Positions 1-7,366 of a DNA stretch of 64,000 bases are shown piece after piece (the stretch's first letter is position 1; each line of letters starts with the position of its first letter). The notes under the pieces were generated by a model. That model was not told where the DNA came from and searched no databases. It was given only the letters and a program-made list of their open reading frames with translations. Source of the stretch: Conexibacter woesei Iso977N (GTDB lineage: Bacteria > Actinomycetota > Thermoleophilia > Solirubrobacterales > Solirubrobacteraceae); assembly GCF_000424625.1 (NCBI RefSeq), contig NZ_AUKG01000003.1, positions 496,001-560,000 on the forward strand, written 5' to 3'. The position numbers and the translations under genes were made by a program.

Positions 1-1330
1 CGCCCAGCAGCGCGTCCGGCGTGCTCGCGCCGCGCGCCAGCAGCGACCGCGTGCGGTCGTCGGAGAGCGAGCCGAGCGCCGCGATCCCGATCGCGGCGCT
101 GATCTGCAGCGACGTGTTCGTCAGTCCGGAGGCGACGCCCGCGTCGGCGGCCGGCACGCGCGCCATCGCGATCACCAGCAGCGGCATCAGCGACAGCCCC
201 GCGCCGAGGCCGGTCAGCAGGAACGACAGCACGAGCACCGGCACGTAGGCGGTGTGCTCGCCCGCGGTCGCCAGCAGCGCGAGGCCCGCGGCGATCAGCG
301 GCAACCCGGACAACAACGTCGCCCGCGGGCCGAAGCGCGCCACGAGCCTCGCCGTCGGGCCGAGCGACAACACCATCATCATCAGGGTCTGGGGCAGGAA
401 CGCGATGCCGGTCGTCAGCACGCTGTAGCCGCGCAGCTTCTCGATGTACAACACGCCGATCAGGAACGTCGAGAACAGCCCGACGATCAGCAGCCCGCGG
501 ACGACGCTCGTCGCCGCCAGCCCCGGGATCCGGAAGACCCGCAGCGGCATGATCGGGTTGGCGATCCGGCTCTCCAGCGCGACGAACGCCACGCCCATCG
601 CCAGCCCGAGCGCGCCGAAGCCCAGAGTGTGCGGCGATCCCCAGCCGTCGGTGCTCGCGGTGACGATCGCGTAGACGACGACCAGCATCGCGCCGGTGAT
701 CAGGACCGAGCCGAGCCAGTCGAGGTCGCGCCCGATCCCGGGCCCGGGGTTCTCGACCAGCCACAGCCGCCCGAGCACCAGCGTGACGACGCCGATCGGC
801 AGGTTGACGTAGAAGATCCAGTGCCAGTCGAGCACGGTCGTGATCACGCCGCCGAGGATCAGCCCGAGCGACCCGCCGCCGGCGATCACCAGCGTGTAGA
901 CCGACATCGCCCGCGCGCGCTCGCGCGGGTCCGGGAACTCGGAGGCGATGATCGCCACGATCACCGAGACCGCGGCCGCGCCGCCGAGGCCCTGCGCGAA
1001 GCGCGCCACGACGAGCGTCGCCTGGTCGGAGGCCAGCCCGCACGCGGCGGACGCGAGCGTGAACAGCGTGACGCCGACGAGGAACATCCTGCGCCGCCCG
1101 ACGAGGTCGCCGAGCCGCCCGCACAGCAGCAGGAACGAGCCGAAGGTGATCAGGTAGCCGTTCAGGACCCACGTCAGCGTCGACTGGCTGAAGTGCAGGT
1201 CATGCTGGATGTCGGGGAGTGCGACGTTGACGATCGTGGAGTCCAGGATCGACATCAGCTGCGCCATGCAGACGACGGTGAGGGCGACCCAGCGCGCGCT
1301 GGGGAGCTGGGCGCGGTCGGTGACTGTCAT
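1..1330 (-). CDS. MFS drug-exporter-type transporter (DHA2-like), 3' end beyond window
   Basis: Reading the minus strand from the ATG at 1330-1328 gives an uninterrupted frame to the window edge, about 443 codons, so the C-terminus is missing. The N-terminus carries DSTIVNVALP in helix 1 and GRLGDLVGRRRMF in loop 2-3, the usual signatures of 14-helix DHA2 exporters of the EmrB/QacA type, which expel drugs or metabolites using proton motive force. Many hydrophobic segments follow. It is divergent from a MarR-family gene, with a perfect palindrome lying only 3 bp upstream of its start, so repression by that regulator is likely. Substrate cannot be told from sequence. Confidence 0.85.
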   Translation of the reverse strand, partial: MTVTDRAQLPSARWVALTVVCMAQLMSILDSTIVNVALPDIQHDLHFSQSTLTWVLNGYLITFGSFLLLCGRLGDLVGRRRMFLVGVTLFTLASAACGLASDQATLVVARFAQGLGGAAAVSVIVAIIASEFPDPRERARAMSVYTLVIAGGGSLGLILGGVITTVLDWHWIFYVNLPIGVVTLVLGRLWLVENPGPGIGRDLDWLGSVLITGAMLVVVYAIVTASTDGWGSPHTLGFGALGLAMGVAFVALESRIANPIMPLRVFRIPGLAATSVVRGLLIVGLFSTFLIGVLYIEKLRGYSVLTTGIAFLPQTLMMMVLSLGPTARLVARFGPRATLLSGLPLIAAGLALLATAGEHTAYVPVLVLSFLLTGLGAGLSLMPLLVIAMARVPAADAGVASGLTNTSLQISAAIGIAALGSLSDDRTRSLLARGASTPDALLG

Positions 1331-1333
1331 GGA

Positions 1334-1357
1334 GATCATCCTTGCACAAGGATGATC
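1334..1357. promoter_or_regulatory. Perfect 11-bp inverted repeat, probable MarR operator
   Basis: Two 11-bp arms, GATCATCCTTG and CAAGGATGATC, are exact reverse complements separated by the dinucleotide CA. The site sits in the 50-bp gap between the divergent MFS and MarR genes. Length and symmetry fit a winged-helix MarR dimer site. Binding is inferred, not shown. Confidence 0.7.
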
Positions 1358-1380
1358 AGCAGTCCAATGGAGATCACGGG

Positions 1381-1818
1381 ATGGCCTACGATCCGGGCAT
1401 GGCCGTGAAGCACCGCGAGGGAACGCTGATGCTCCTCTCCCGCCTGTCCAAGCAGGCGATGCGCGCCACCCCCGAGGCCGACATGGGGATGTCGATCCGG
1501 CACTTCATGGCCCTGCACTCGATCCCCGGCGAGATGCCCCAGCGCCAGCTGGCCGACGTCATGTGCATCGACGCCAACAACACGGTGATCCTGCTCAACG
1601 AGCTGGAGGCCCTGGGCTGGGTCGTGCGCGAGCGCGACCCGCAGGACCGGCGCCGCCACGTCGTCCGGATCACCGACGCCGGCCGCGCCGCCTACGACCG
1701 CGCGCTGGGCGCCCGCGACGGCATCGAGGACGACGTCCTCGGCCCGCTGAGCGAAGCCGAGCGCCGGCAGCTGCACGACCTCCTCGCCCGCGCGTTGGGC
1801 GAGCCCGAAGCGTCCTAA
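1381..1818 (+). CDS. MarR-family transcriptional regulator
   Basis: A 145-residue winged-helix protein. The recognition-helix region (QRQLADVMCIDANNTVILL) and the beta-wing containing DRRRHVVRITDAGR (about residues 82-98) are typical of MarR. I chose the ATG at 1381 because GGAG lies 8 nt upstream (1369-1372); the frame is open further up to a TTG inside the operator, but that would put the operator within the coding region. MarR proteins bind palindromes as dimers and are released by small aromatic or drug-like ligands. Divergence from the MFS exporter suggests local control of efflux and of its own transcription. Confidence 0.85.
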   Translation: MAYDPGMAVKHREGTLMLLSRLSKQAMRATPEADMGMSIRHFMALHSIPGEMPQRQLADVMCIDANNTVILLNELEALGWVVRERDPQDRRRHVVRITDAGRAAYDRALGARDGIEDDVLGPLSEAERRQLHDLLARALGEPEAS

Positions 1819-1900
1819 CGAGCGCCGGCGCGCCAGGCGCGTCGAACGAGCGTCCATCGAATCTCCACCACATCGCTGGGAATCCGCTATGGTGGGTGAC

Positions 1901-2017
1901 GGTCAAGAGCGCCAGCGTCAAGCCCCGGCTCGCTGGCCGGCAACCCTCGTTCGCGGTGGGGTGCCCCGGGTGAAGACCAGGCCCGCGTGCCACGTGGCAC
2001 GCCAGCAAGCGCGGACC
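1901..2017 (+). ncRNA. SAM-IV riboswitch
   Basis: The 5' leader of the class V PLP gene carries the conserved SAM-IV core: CGTCAAGCCCCGGCT, then CTGGCCGGCAACCCTC, then CGGTGGGGTGCCCCGGGTGA and GACCAGG, followed by a GC-rich hairpin (GCGTGCCACGTGGCACGC) and the terminal CAAGCGCGGACC strand that forms the pseudoknotted 3' side. This matches, from memory, the actinobacterial SAM-IV aptamer that senses S-adenosylmethionine and usually represses methionine or cysteine genes. The 3' end overlaps an alternative hairpin GGACCC-AGCC-GGGTCC (2013-2028) just before the GGAGG ribosome site, a plausible translational expression platform. Confidence 0.88.
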
Positions 2018-2053
2018 CAGCCGGGTCCCGGACGACCCCACATGGAGGACCCG

Positions 2054-3406
2054 ATGGCTCTGATCGACGTTGTGCCCGTGGCCGCTCGCCGCACCGCCGC
2101 CGCCACCCCGACCGCGACCGACCCGCTGCTGCCCGTGCTGGGCGACGGCCTGCACGTCCCGCTCGCCGACGGCACCACGACCCGCAGCGTGAACCTCGAC
2201 TACGCGGCGACCGCGCCCGCGCTGACCGCCGTCGCCGAGCGCGTCGCGCAGGTGCTCCCCTACGCGGGCAGCGTCCACCGCGGCGCGGGCGTCCCGTCGC
2301 GCGTGGCCAGCACGCTCTACGAGGAGGCGCGCGCGAGCGTCGGCCGCCGGCTCGGCGCGCGCCCGACCGACCACATCATCTTCACGCGCAACACGACCGA
2401 CGCCATCAACCTGCTCGCCGCCTGCATCCCCGCGGGCGCGGGCGACGTCGTCACGCTCGACGTCGAGCACCACGCCAACCTCCTGCCCTGGCGCCGCGGC
2501 GCGGCCGGGCACCGGACCGTCCCGAACGCGCCGACGATCGAGGAGACGCTGCGCCGCCTCGACCGCGCGCTCGCCGAGCAGCCGACCGCGCTGCTGGCGA
2601 TCACCGGCGCGTCGAACGTCACCGGCGAGGTGCTCCCGCTCGCGCGCCTGACCGCGCTGGCCCGCCGTCACGGCGCGCGCACGTTCGTCGACGCCGCGCA
2701 GCTCGCGCCGCACCGCGCGATCGCGATCGAGGCCGACGGGATCGACTACCTCGCGCTCTCCGGCCACAAGGCCTACGCGCCCTACGGCGCCGGCGTGCTG
2801 GCCGGCCGCGCCGACTGGCTCGACGCCGCCGAGCCCTACCTCGCGGGCGGCGGCGCGGTCCTCGACGTCACGATCGACGACGTTGCGTGGGCCGACGGCC
2901 CGCGCCGCCACGAGGCCGGCACGCCGAACCTCGCGGGTGCCGTCGCGCTGGCGACCGCGCTGGAGCTGCTCGCGCCGACCGACCGCGAGGGCCACGAGGA
3001 CGCGCTGCGCGCCGCGCTGACCGACGGCCTGGAGCGGATCGACGGCGTCGAGACCCTCAACATCTGGGACGACGCCGGCGCCGCGATCGGGACCGTCGCG
3101 TTCACGGTCGCGGGCTACGACCCCGGGCTCGTCAGCGCCTACCTCTCGGCCGAGCACGGCATCAGCGTCCGCGCTGGGCGCTTCTGCGCGCACCCGCTGC
3201 TGGCGCGCCTCGGCCTGCCCGGCGGCGCGCTGCGCGCGAGCTTCGGCGCGGGCTCCCGCCTCGCCGACGCGCACGCGCTCGTCGCGGCGATCGAGCAGCT
3301 CGTCGCCGCGGGACCGACCGAGTCCTACATCTCGACCGCCGAGGGCTGGGCGCCGGCCACTGCCGAACCGGCGGAAAGCCTTCTTAGCCGATTGGGTTTG
3401 TGGTAA
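2054..3406 (+). CDS. Class V PLP aminotransferase / cysteine-desulfurase-like enzyme
   Basis: A 450-residue fold-type I PLP enzyme. The Schiff-base lysine is K239 in SGHKAYAPYGAG; EHHANLLPWRR and FVDAAQLAPH are the cofactor-binding strands. A cysteine (C378) in RAGRFCAHP sits where SufS-type desulfurases keep the persulfide cysteine, so cysteine desulfurase or C-S lyase activity is plausible. The start at 2054 is set by GGAGG 5 nt upstream; an in-frame ATG at 2042 is less likely. Control by SAM-IV ties it to methionine/cysteine supply rather than Fe-S assembly, and no suf genes are nearby. A paralogue lies at 37745-39103 with the same K and C motifs. The exact substrate is unknown. Confidence 0.85.
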   Translation: MALIDVVPVAARRTAAATPTATDPLLPVLGDGLHVPLADGTTTRSVNLDYAATAPALTAVAERVAQVLPYAGSVHRGAGVPSRVASTLYEEARASVGRRLGARPTDHIIFTRNTTDAINLLAACIPAGAGDVVTLDVEHHANLLPWRRGAAGHRTVPNAPTIEETLRRLDRALAEQPTALLAITGASNVTGEVLPLARLTALARRHGARTFVDAAQLAPHRAIAIEADGIDYLALSGHKAYAPYGAGVLAGRADWLDAAEPYLAGGGAVLDVTIDDVAWADGPRRHEAGTPNLAGAVALATALELLAPTDREGHEDALRAALTDGLERIDGVETLNIWDDAGAAIGTVAFTVAGYDPGLVSAYLSAEHGISVRAGRFCAHPLLARLGLPGGALRASFGAGSRLADAHALVAAIEQLVAAGPTESYISTAEGWAPATAEPAESLLSRLGLW

Positions 3407-3438
3407 TTTTGCTGCATGCCATCCGACGAGGTGCCGGC

Positions 3439-3684
3439 GTGTTGCCGGTCACGATCCTCGACCCGCGGGAACCCGCGGGGCGCGAGGCCTTCATCGACGA
3501 GCTGATCCCGCACGCGCGCAGGGTCGACGTCCGGCTGACGCTGGACGACGGCACGCCCGCGGAGGCCTGCCTCGAGCCTGACGACCTGGTCTGGCTCGGG
3601 CTCCGGCGCGGCGACATCGTGGGCGTCCGGCTCCTGCCGGTCCTGCCCGAGTGCAACGCCCCGGCGTTGCTGCTCAGCGTCTGA
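3439..3684 (+). CDS. Small uncharacterised protein next to the SAM-IV-controlled gene
   Basis: About 81 residues from a GTG at 3439 (GAGG about 8 nt upstream); an alternative GTG at 3400 would overlap the end of the PLP gene. The sequence is acidic, with no signal peptide or membrane segment, and ends in alternating hydrophobic strands (VGVRLLPVLP, ALLLSV) suggestive of a small beta-barrel. It lies 32 bp downstream of the PLP enzyme on the same strand, so it may be co-transcribed and SAM-controlled. I do not recognise the family. Confidence 0.55.
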   Translation: MLPVTILDPREPAGREAFIDELIPHARRVDVRLTLDDGTPAEACLEPDDLVWLGLRRGDIVGVRLLPVLPECNAPALLLSV

Positions 3685-3691
3685 ACCGCGC

Positions 3692-4147
3692 CTAGCGGCG
3701 GAAGCGCGCGTCGTCCTTCGCTGCGAGCGAGGCGACGCGCCTGGGCAGCTGCTGGTCGGCGAGGTGCTGGAGCGTCACGGTCTCCAGCACCGAGCGGACG
3801 TTCGCGCGCAGGGCGATCCAGACGTCCTGCAGCGCCTCGGTCGACTCCATGTACTTGAGGTTCTCGGGCGCCTCGCCGCGCACGTCGGCGAGCGGGCCCT
3901 CCATCGCGCGCATGATGTCGGCGACCGAGATCTGCGAGGCGGGGCGGGCCAGGCGGTGGCCGCCGTCGCGGCCGCGCGTCGCGGTCACGAGGTTCGCGAT
4001 CCGCATGTCGTTGAAGATCTTCTTGAGGAAGTAGACCGGGATCTCCTGCGCGGTCGCGACCGCCTCCGCGCTCAGCGGGGCATCGCCCGCGAGGGCGAGC
4101 TCGACGGCGGCACGGACCGCGTAGTCGGCCTTGGCGGAGATGCGCAC
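3692..4147 (-). CDS. Rrf2-family regulator (CymR-like, without Fe-S cysteines)
   Basis: A 151-residue winged-helix protein beginning VRISAKADYAVRAAVELA, the hallmark Rrf2 N-terminus, with the GGHRLARP wing near residue 60. The GTG at 4147 fits the family start; upstream extension is possible but unlike the family. It has no cysteines where IscR or NsrR bind Fe-S clusters, which resembles CymR, the cysteine-metabolism repressor that works with CysK. It is divergent from metNIQ with a palindrome in between. Control of sulfur uptake is inference from family and position. Confidence 0.85.
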   Translation of the reverse strand: MRISAKADYAVRAAVELALAGDAPLSAEAVATAQEIPVYFLKKIFNDMRIANLVTATRGRDGGHRLARPASQISVADIMRAMEGPLADVRGEAPENLKYMESTEALQDVWIALRANVRSVLETVTLQHLADQQLPRRVASLAAKDDARFRR

Positions 4148-4208
4148 CCGCGCATTCTCGCCGATCGCCCGGCGTCGTGTCGCCGTTGGCGCAAAGAAGG
4201 TAAAGAAG

Positions 4209-4225
4209 ATCAAGTTGACCTTGAT
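4209..4225. promoter_or_regulatory. Inverted repeat ATCAAG-N5-CTTGAT, candidate Rrf2 operator
   Basis: Exact 6-bp arms with a 5-bp spacer lie between the divergent Rrf2 gene (start 4147) and metN (start 4248), in a short relatively AT-rich patch (4190-4230). The position suits a repressor acting on both promoters. Confidence 0.5.
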
Positions 4226-4234
4226 TTGCTACCG
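4224..4234 (-). promoter_or_regulatory. CGGTAGCAAAT box upstream of metN
   Basis: On the minus strand this reads CGGTAGCAAAT. Nearly the same 11-mer occurs at 10542-10552 (CGGTAGGCAAT) and 62728-62738 (CGGTAGGAAAT), each beside sulfur-related genes. It abuts the ATCAAG palindrome. It could be the conserved half of a regulator site; the protein that binds it is unknown. Confidence 0.4.
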
Positions 4235-4247
4235 TGCCGCGCTCGCC

Positions 4248-5240
4248 GTGATCGACGTCTCCGACCTGACCAAGACCTTCACCCGCTCCGGGACCGAGCG
4301 GACCGTCCTCGACGGCGTCTCGTTGCACGTCGGCGCGGGGCAGATCGCGGGCGTCATCGGCCCGTCGGGCGCGGGCAAGTCGACGCTCGCGCGCTGCATC
4401 AACCTGCTGGAGCGCCCGACCGCCGGGACCGTCACGGTCGACGGCACCGACCTGACCGCCCTGCGGGAGCGCAGGCTGCAGCAGGCGCGGCGCCGGATCG
4501 GGACGATCTTCCAGGCCGCGTCGCTGCTGAGCTCGCGCACGGTGACCGGCAACGTCGCGCTGCCGCTGGAGCTGGCGGGCGGGGTGTCGCGCGCGCAGCG
4601 CCGCGCCCGCGTCGCCGAGCTGGTCGAGCGCGTCGGGCTGACCGACCACGCCGACGCGCACCCGGCACAGCTGTCGGGCGGCCAGCGCCAGCGCGTCGGG
4701 ATCGCGCGGGCGCTGGCGCTCAACCCGGCGGTGCTGCTCTCCGACGAGGCGACGTCCGGGCTGGACCCCGACACGACGCGCACGATCCTGGCGCTGCTGC
4801 GCGAGCTGCGCGACGACCTCGGGCTGACGATCCTCCTGATCACCCACGAGATGGACGTCGTGCGCGACATCTGCGACCACGTCACGCTGCTGCGCGACGG
4901 GCGCGTCGCGGAGTCCGGGACGGTCAGCGCGCTGGTCTCGGACCCCGACTCCGTCCTCGGCCGCGCGCTGGTCCCGGACCGCCCGCACCTCGACGCCGCC
5001 CACGGGCAGGTCGCCTGGCGCGTCGACTACGTCCAGCGCGGCGCCGACCCCGCGTGGCTCGCCGCGCTCGGCGTCCCGTTCGTCCTGCTCGGCGGCGCGG
5101 TCGAGGCCGTCGAGGGCGCCGCCGCCGGGCACGTCGTGCTCGCCGTGGACGAAGGAGTCGACTTGCACGCCTTGGTCGCGCCGCACGGCCTGCGGGCCAC
5201 GCCGGTCACCGCCGTCGTCGCCGCGGAGGCGGTCGCGTGA
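4248..5240 (+). CDS. metN: Methionine ABC transporter ATP-binding protein MetN
   Basis: About 330 residues. Walker A GPSGAGKST, Q-loop FQAASLLSS, signature LSGGQRQRVGIARAL, Walker B VLLSDEATSGLDP and the switch histidine in LLITHEMDV are all present. About 80 residues follow the ATPase; they include VPFVLLGGAVEAVEG and look like the small NIL domain by which MetN senses cytoplasmic methionine (trans-inhibition). The GTG at 4248 places the ATPase at the usual distance; earlier in-frame starts exist. It overlaps metI by one base (TGATG) and heads metNIQ, the D/L-methionine importer. The divergent Rrf2 gene and the intergenic palindrome suggest sulfur-responsive control. Confidence 0.93.
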   Translation: MIDVSDLTKTFTRSGTERTVLDGVSLHVGAGQIAGVIGPSGAGKSTLARCINLLERPTAGTVTVDGTDLTALRERRLQQARRRIGTIFQAASLLSSRTVTGNVALPLELAGGVSRAQRRARVAELVERVGLTDHADAHPAQLSGGQRQRVGIARALALNPAVLLSDEATSGLDPDTTRTILALLRELRDDLGLTILLITHEMDVVRDICDHVTLLRDGRVAESGTVSALVSDPDSVLGRALVPDRPHLDAAHGQVAWRVDYVQRGADPAWLAALGVPFVLLGGAVEAVEGAAAGHVVLAVDEGVDLHALVAPHGLRATPVTAVVAAEAVA

Positions 5241-5926
5241 TGCGCGCCGCCGCGATCCTCGCCACCGACACCGCCTGGGGCGACATGTGGCCGCTGCTCT
5301 GGCCCGCGCTCAAGGACACGCTCAACATGGTGTTGATCTCGACCGCGTTCGTCGCGGCGCTCGGGATCCCGCTCGGCGTCGCGCTGCACGTCACGGCGTC
5401 CGGCGGGCTGCGCCCGGTCCGGCCGGTCAGCGCGGTGCTGAGCGTCGTCGTCGGGATCGGCCGCTCGGTCCCGTTCATCGTGCTGCTGGCGGCGATCATC
5501 CCGTTCACGCGGCTGGTCGTCGGGACGTCGCTGGGCACCAGCGCGGTGATCGTCCCGCTGGTCGTCGCGCTGGTCCCGTTCTACGCGCGCGTCGTCGAGA
5601 CGACGCTGCGCGAGGTCCCGCGCGAGCTGATCGAGATGGCGCGCGCGGCCGGCGCGTCGCGCACCCAGACCGTGGCGAAGGTCCTGCTCCCCGAGGCGCT
5701 CCCCGGCCTCGTCGCGGGGTTGACCATCACCTTGGTCGCGATCGTCGGCTTCTCCGCCATGGGCGGCGCGGTCGGCGGCGGCGGCCTCGGCGAGCTGGCG
5801 ATCGACTACGGCTACAACCGCTTCGACGGCAACGTGATGCTCGCGACCGTCGTGCTCCTGGTCGTGGTCGTCCAGCTCTTCCAACTCGCCGGCGACCTAC
5901 TGTCCCGCCGCCTCTCCCATCGTTGA
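5240..5926 (+). CDS. metI: Methionine ABC transporter permease MetI
   Basis: A 228-residue inner-membrane permease with about five hydrophobic helices. The EAA loop, LIEMARAAGASRTQTVAKVLLPEALPG split by helix boundaries around residues 135-160, contacts MetN. Two copies form the channel. Its ATG overlaps the metN stop and metQ follows after 32 bp. Length matches E. coli MetI (217). Confidence 0.93.
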   Translation: MRAAAILATDTAWGDMWPLLWPALKDTLNMVLISTAFVAALGIPLGVALHVTASGGLRPVRPVSAVLSVVVGIGRSVPFIVLLAAIIPFTRLVVGTSLGTSAVIVPLVVALVPFYARVVETTLREVPRELIEMARAAGASRTQTVAKVLLPEALPGLVAGLTITLVAIVGFSAMGGAVGGGGLGELAIDYGYNRFDGNVMLATVVLLVVVVQLFQLAGDLLSRRLSHR

Positions 5927-5958
5927 ACACCCACCCCGAACCAGGAGCCCCTCTCCCC

Positions 5959-6819
5959 ATGAAGCACCATCGGTCCAAGATCATCATGTTGCTCGCCGCG
6001 CTGGCGGCGTCCGTCGCCCTCGCGGCGTGCGGCAGCAGCAGCGACGACAAGAGCTCGTCCTCGTCGGACTCGGCGAGCACGTCGCTCGGCAAGACGCTGA
6101 AGGTCGGCGCCTCGCCGGTCCCGCACGCCGAGATCCTCGACTACGTCGCCAAGAACCTGGCGCCCAGGGCCGGGATCAAGCTCGACGTCATCACCTACGA
6201 CGACTACATCCAGCCCAACGTCGCGCTGCAGGAGGGCAAGCTGGACGTCAACTACTTCCAGCACGTGCCGTACCTGGAGCAGCAGCAGAGGGACAACCCG
6301 TCCTACAAGGACCTCGTCGCGCTCAAGCCCGTCCACCTGGAGCCGCTCGGCATCTACTCCAAGAAGGTCAGGGACGTCAATGCGGTCAAGAACGGCGGGA
6401 CGGTCACGCTGTCCAACGACCCGGCCAACGAGGCGCGCGGGCTCAGGCTGCTCCAGCAGGCGGGCCTGATCAGGCTCAAGGACGGCGCCGGCCTGGACGC
6501 GACGCCCAACGACGTGGCCGACAACCCCAGGAACCTAAAGTTCAAGACGATCGCGCCGGCCAACCTGCCGCGCACGCTCGACGACGCCGACCTGGCGATC
6601 ATCAACGGCAACTACGCGATCGAGGCCAAGCTGACGCCGGCCAAGGACGCGCTCGTGCTGGAGAAGGCGGAGGGCAACCCCTACGGGAACCTGCTCGTCG
6701 CCAAGCAGGACAGGGTGAACGACCCGCGGATCCAGAAGCTCGAGCAGCTCCTGCACTCGCCCGAGGTCAAGAGGTTCATCAACGACAAGTACCAGGGCTC
6801 GGTCATCCCGAGCTTCTAG
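5959..6819 (+). CDS. metQ: Methionine-binding lipoprotein MetQ
   Basis: A 286-residue NlpA/MetQ solute-binding protein. The signal peptide ends in a lipobox LAAC (lipidated C24) followed by a Ser/Asp-rich linker. Conserved MetQ segments are VPHAEIL, YVQPN-like DYIQPNVALQ, NYFQHVPYL and the loop ending in NPYGNLLVAK. It captures methionine outside the membrane and delivers it to MetNI. Most arginines are AGG (for example about residues 137, 145, 160 and 170), whereas metN uses CGC/CGG almost only, a marked codon difference inside one operon. Confidence 0.93.
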   Translation: MKHHRSKIIMLLAALAASVALAACGSSSDDKSSSSSDSASTSLGKTLKVGASPVPHAEILDYVAKNLAPRAGIKLDVITYDDYIQPNVALQEGKLDVNYFQHVPYLEQQQRDNPSYKDLVALKPVHLEPLGIYSKKVRDVNAVKNGGTVTLSNDPANEARGLRLLQQAGLIRLKDGAGLDATPNDVADNPRNLKFKTIAPANLPRTLDDADLAIINGNYAIEAKLTPAKDALVLEKAEGNPYGNLLVAKQDRVNDPRIQKLEQLLHSPEVKRFINDKYQGSVIPSF

Positions 6820-6826
6820 GAAGGCC

Positions 6827-7312
6827 ATGGGCACCGAGGCCACCGGCGTCGAGGCGCACGCGCTGCGCGCGGCGATGGGCAACTTCGCGACCGGCGTCGC
6901 GGTGGTGACCGCCGCCGACGCCGGTGGCCGCCCGTTCGGGACGACGGCCAACGCGATCAGCTCGCTGTCGCTGCGGCCGCCGCTCGTGCTCGCCTGCCTG
7001 CGGCGCGAGTCCGAGACGCTGGCGGCGATCCGCTCCGGCGAGCGGTTCGCCATCAACCTGCTCGGCGGGGGCCAGCGCGCGCTCGCCGAGCGGTTCGCGC
7101 GGGCAGCGTCGGCGGAGACCTGGGACGGCGTCGGCCACCGCCTGGCCGACGGCGTCCCGGTCCTCGACGCCACGCTGGCGACGGTCGAGTGCACGCTGCA
7201 CACGCTCTCCGACGGCGGCGACCACGAGATCGTCGTCGGCCGAGTCGTCGGCGTCGAGCACGTCGAGGACCACACCGACCCCCTGCTCTTCTACCGCGGC
7301 GCGTTTGCCTGA
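6827..7312 (+). CDS. Flavin reductase (FMN-binding split-barrel)
   Basis: A 161-residue protein with the flavin reductase-like domain: AMGNFATGVAVVTA at the N-terminus, FGTTANAISSLSLRPPLVLACL binding FMN, and FAINLL. Such enzymes supply reduced FMN/FAD to two-component monooxygenases. It begins 7 bp after metQ with AGGAAGG before the ATG, so it is probably in the same operon. The four luciferase-like oxygenases within 6 kb, including SsuD, are natural partners, giving an SsuE-like role. NADH versus NADPH preference cannot be read here. Confidence 0.85.
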   Translation: MGTEATGVEAHALRAAMGNFATGVAVVTAADAGGRPFGTTANAISSLSLRPPLVLACLRRESETLAAIRSGERFAINLLGGGQRALAERFARAASAETWDGVGHRLADGVPVLDATLATVECTLHTLSDGGDHEIVVGRVVGVEHVEDHTDPLLFYRGAFA

Positions 7313-7366
7313 GTGGCAGGACACCGCGGCTTGTTTCTTCACTGAATCCATGGGTAATGTCCACTC

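Noticed and set aside
2054-3406. SufS of an Fe-S assembly cluster
   Set aside because: No sufBCD, sufU or iscU nearby and control by a SAM switch argues for another role.
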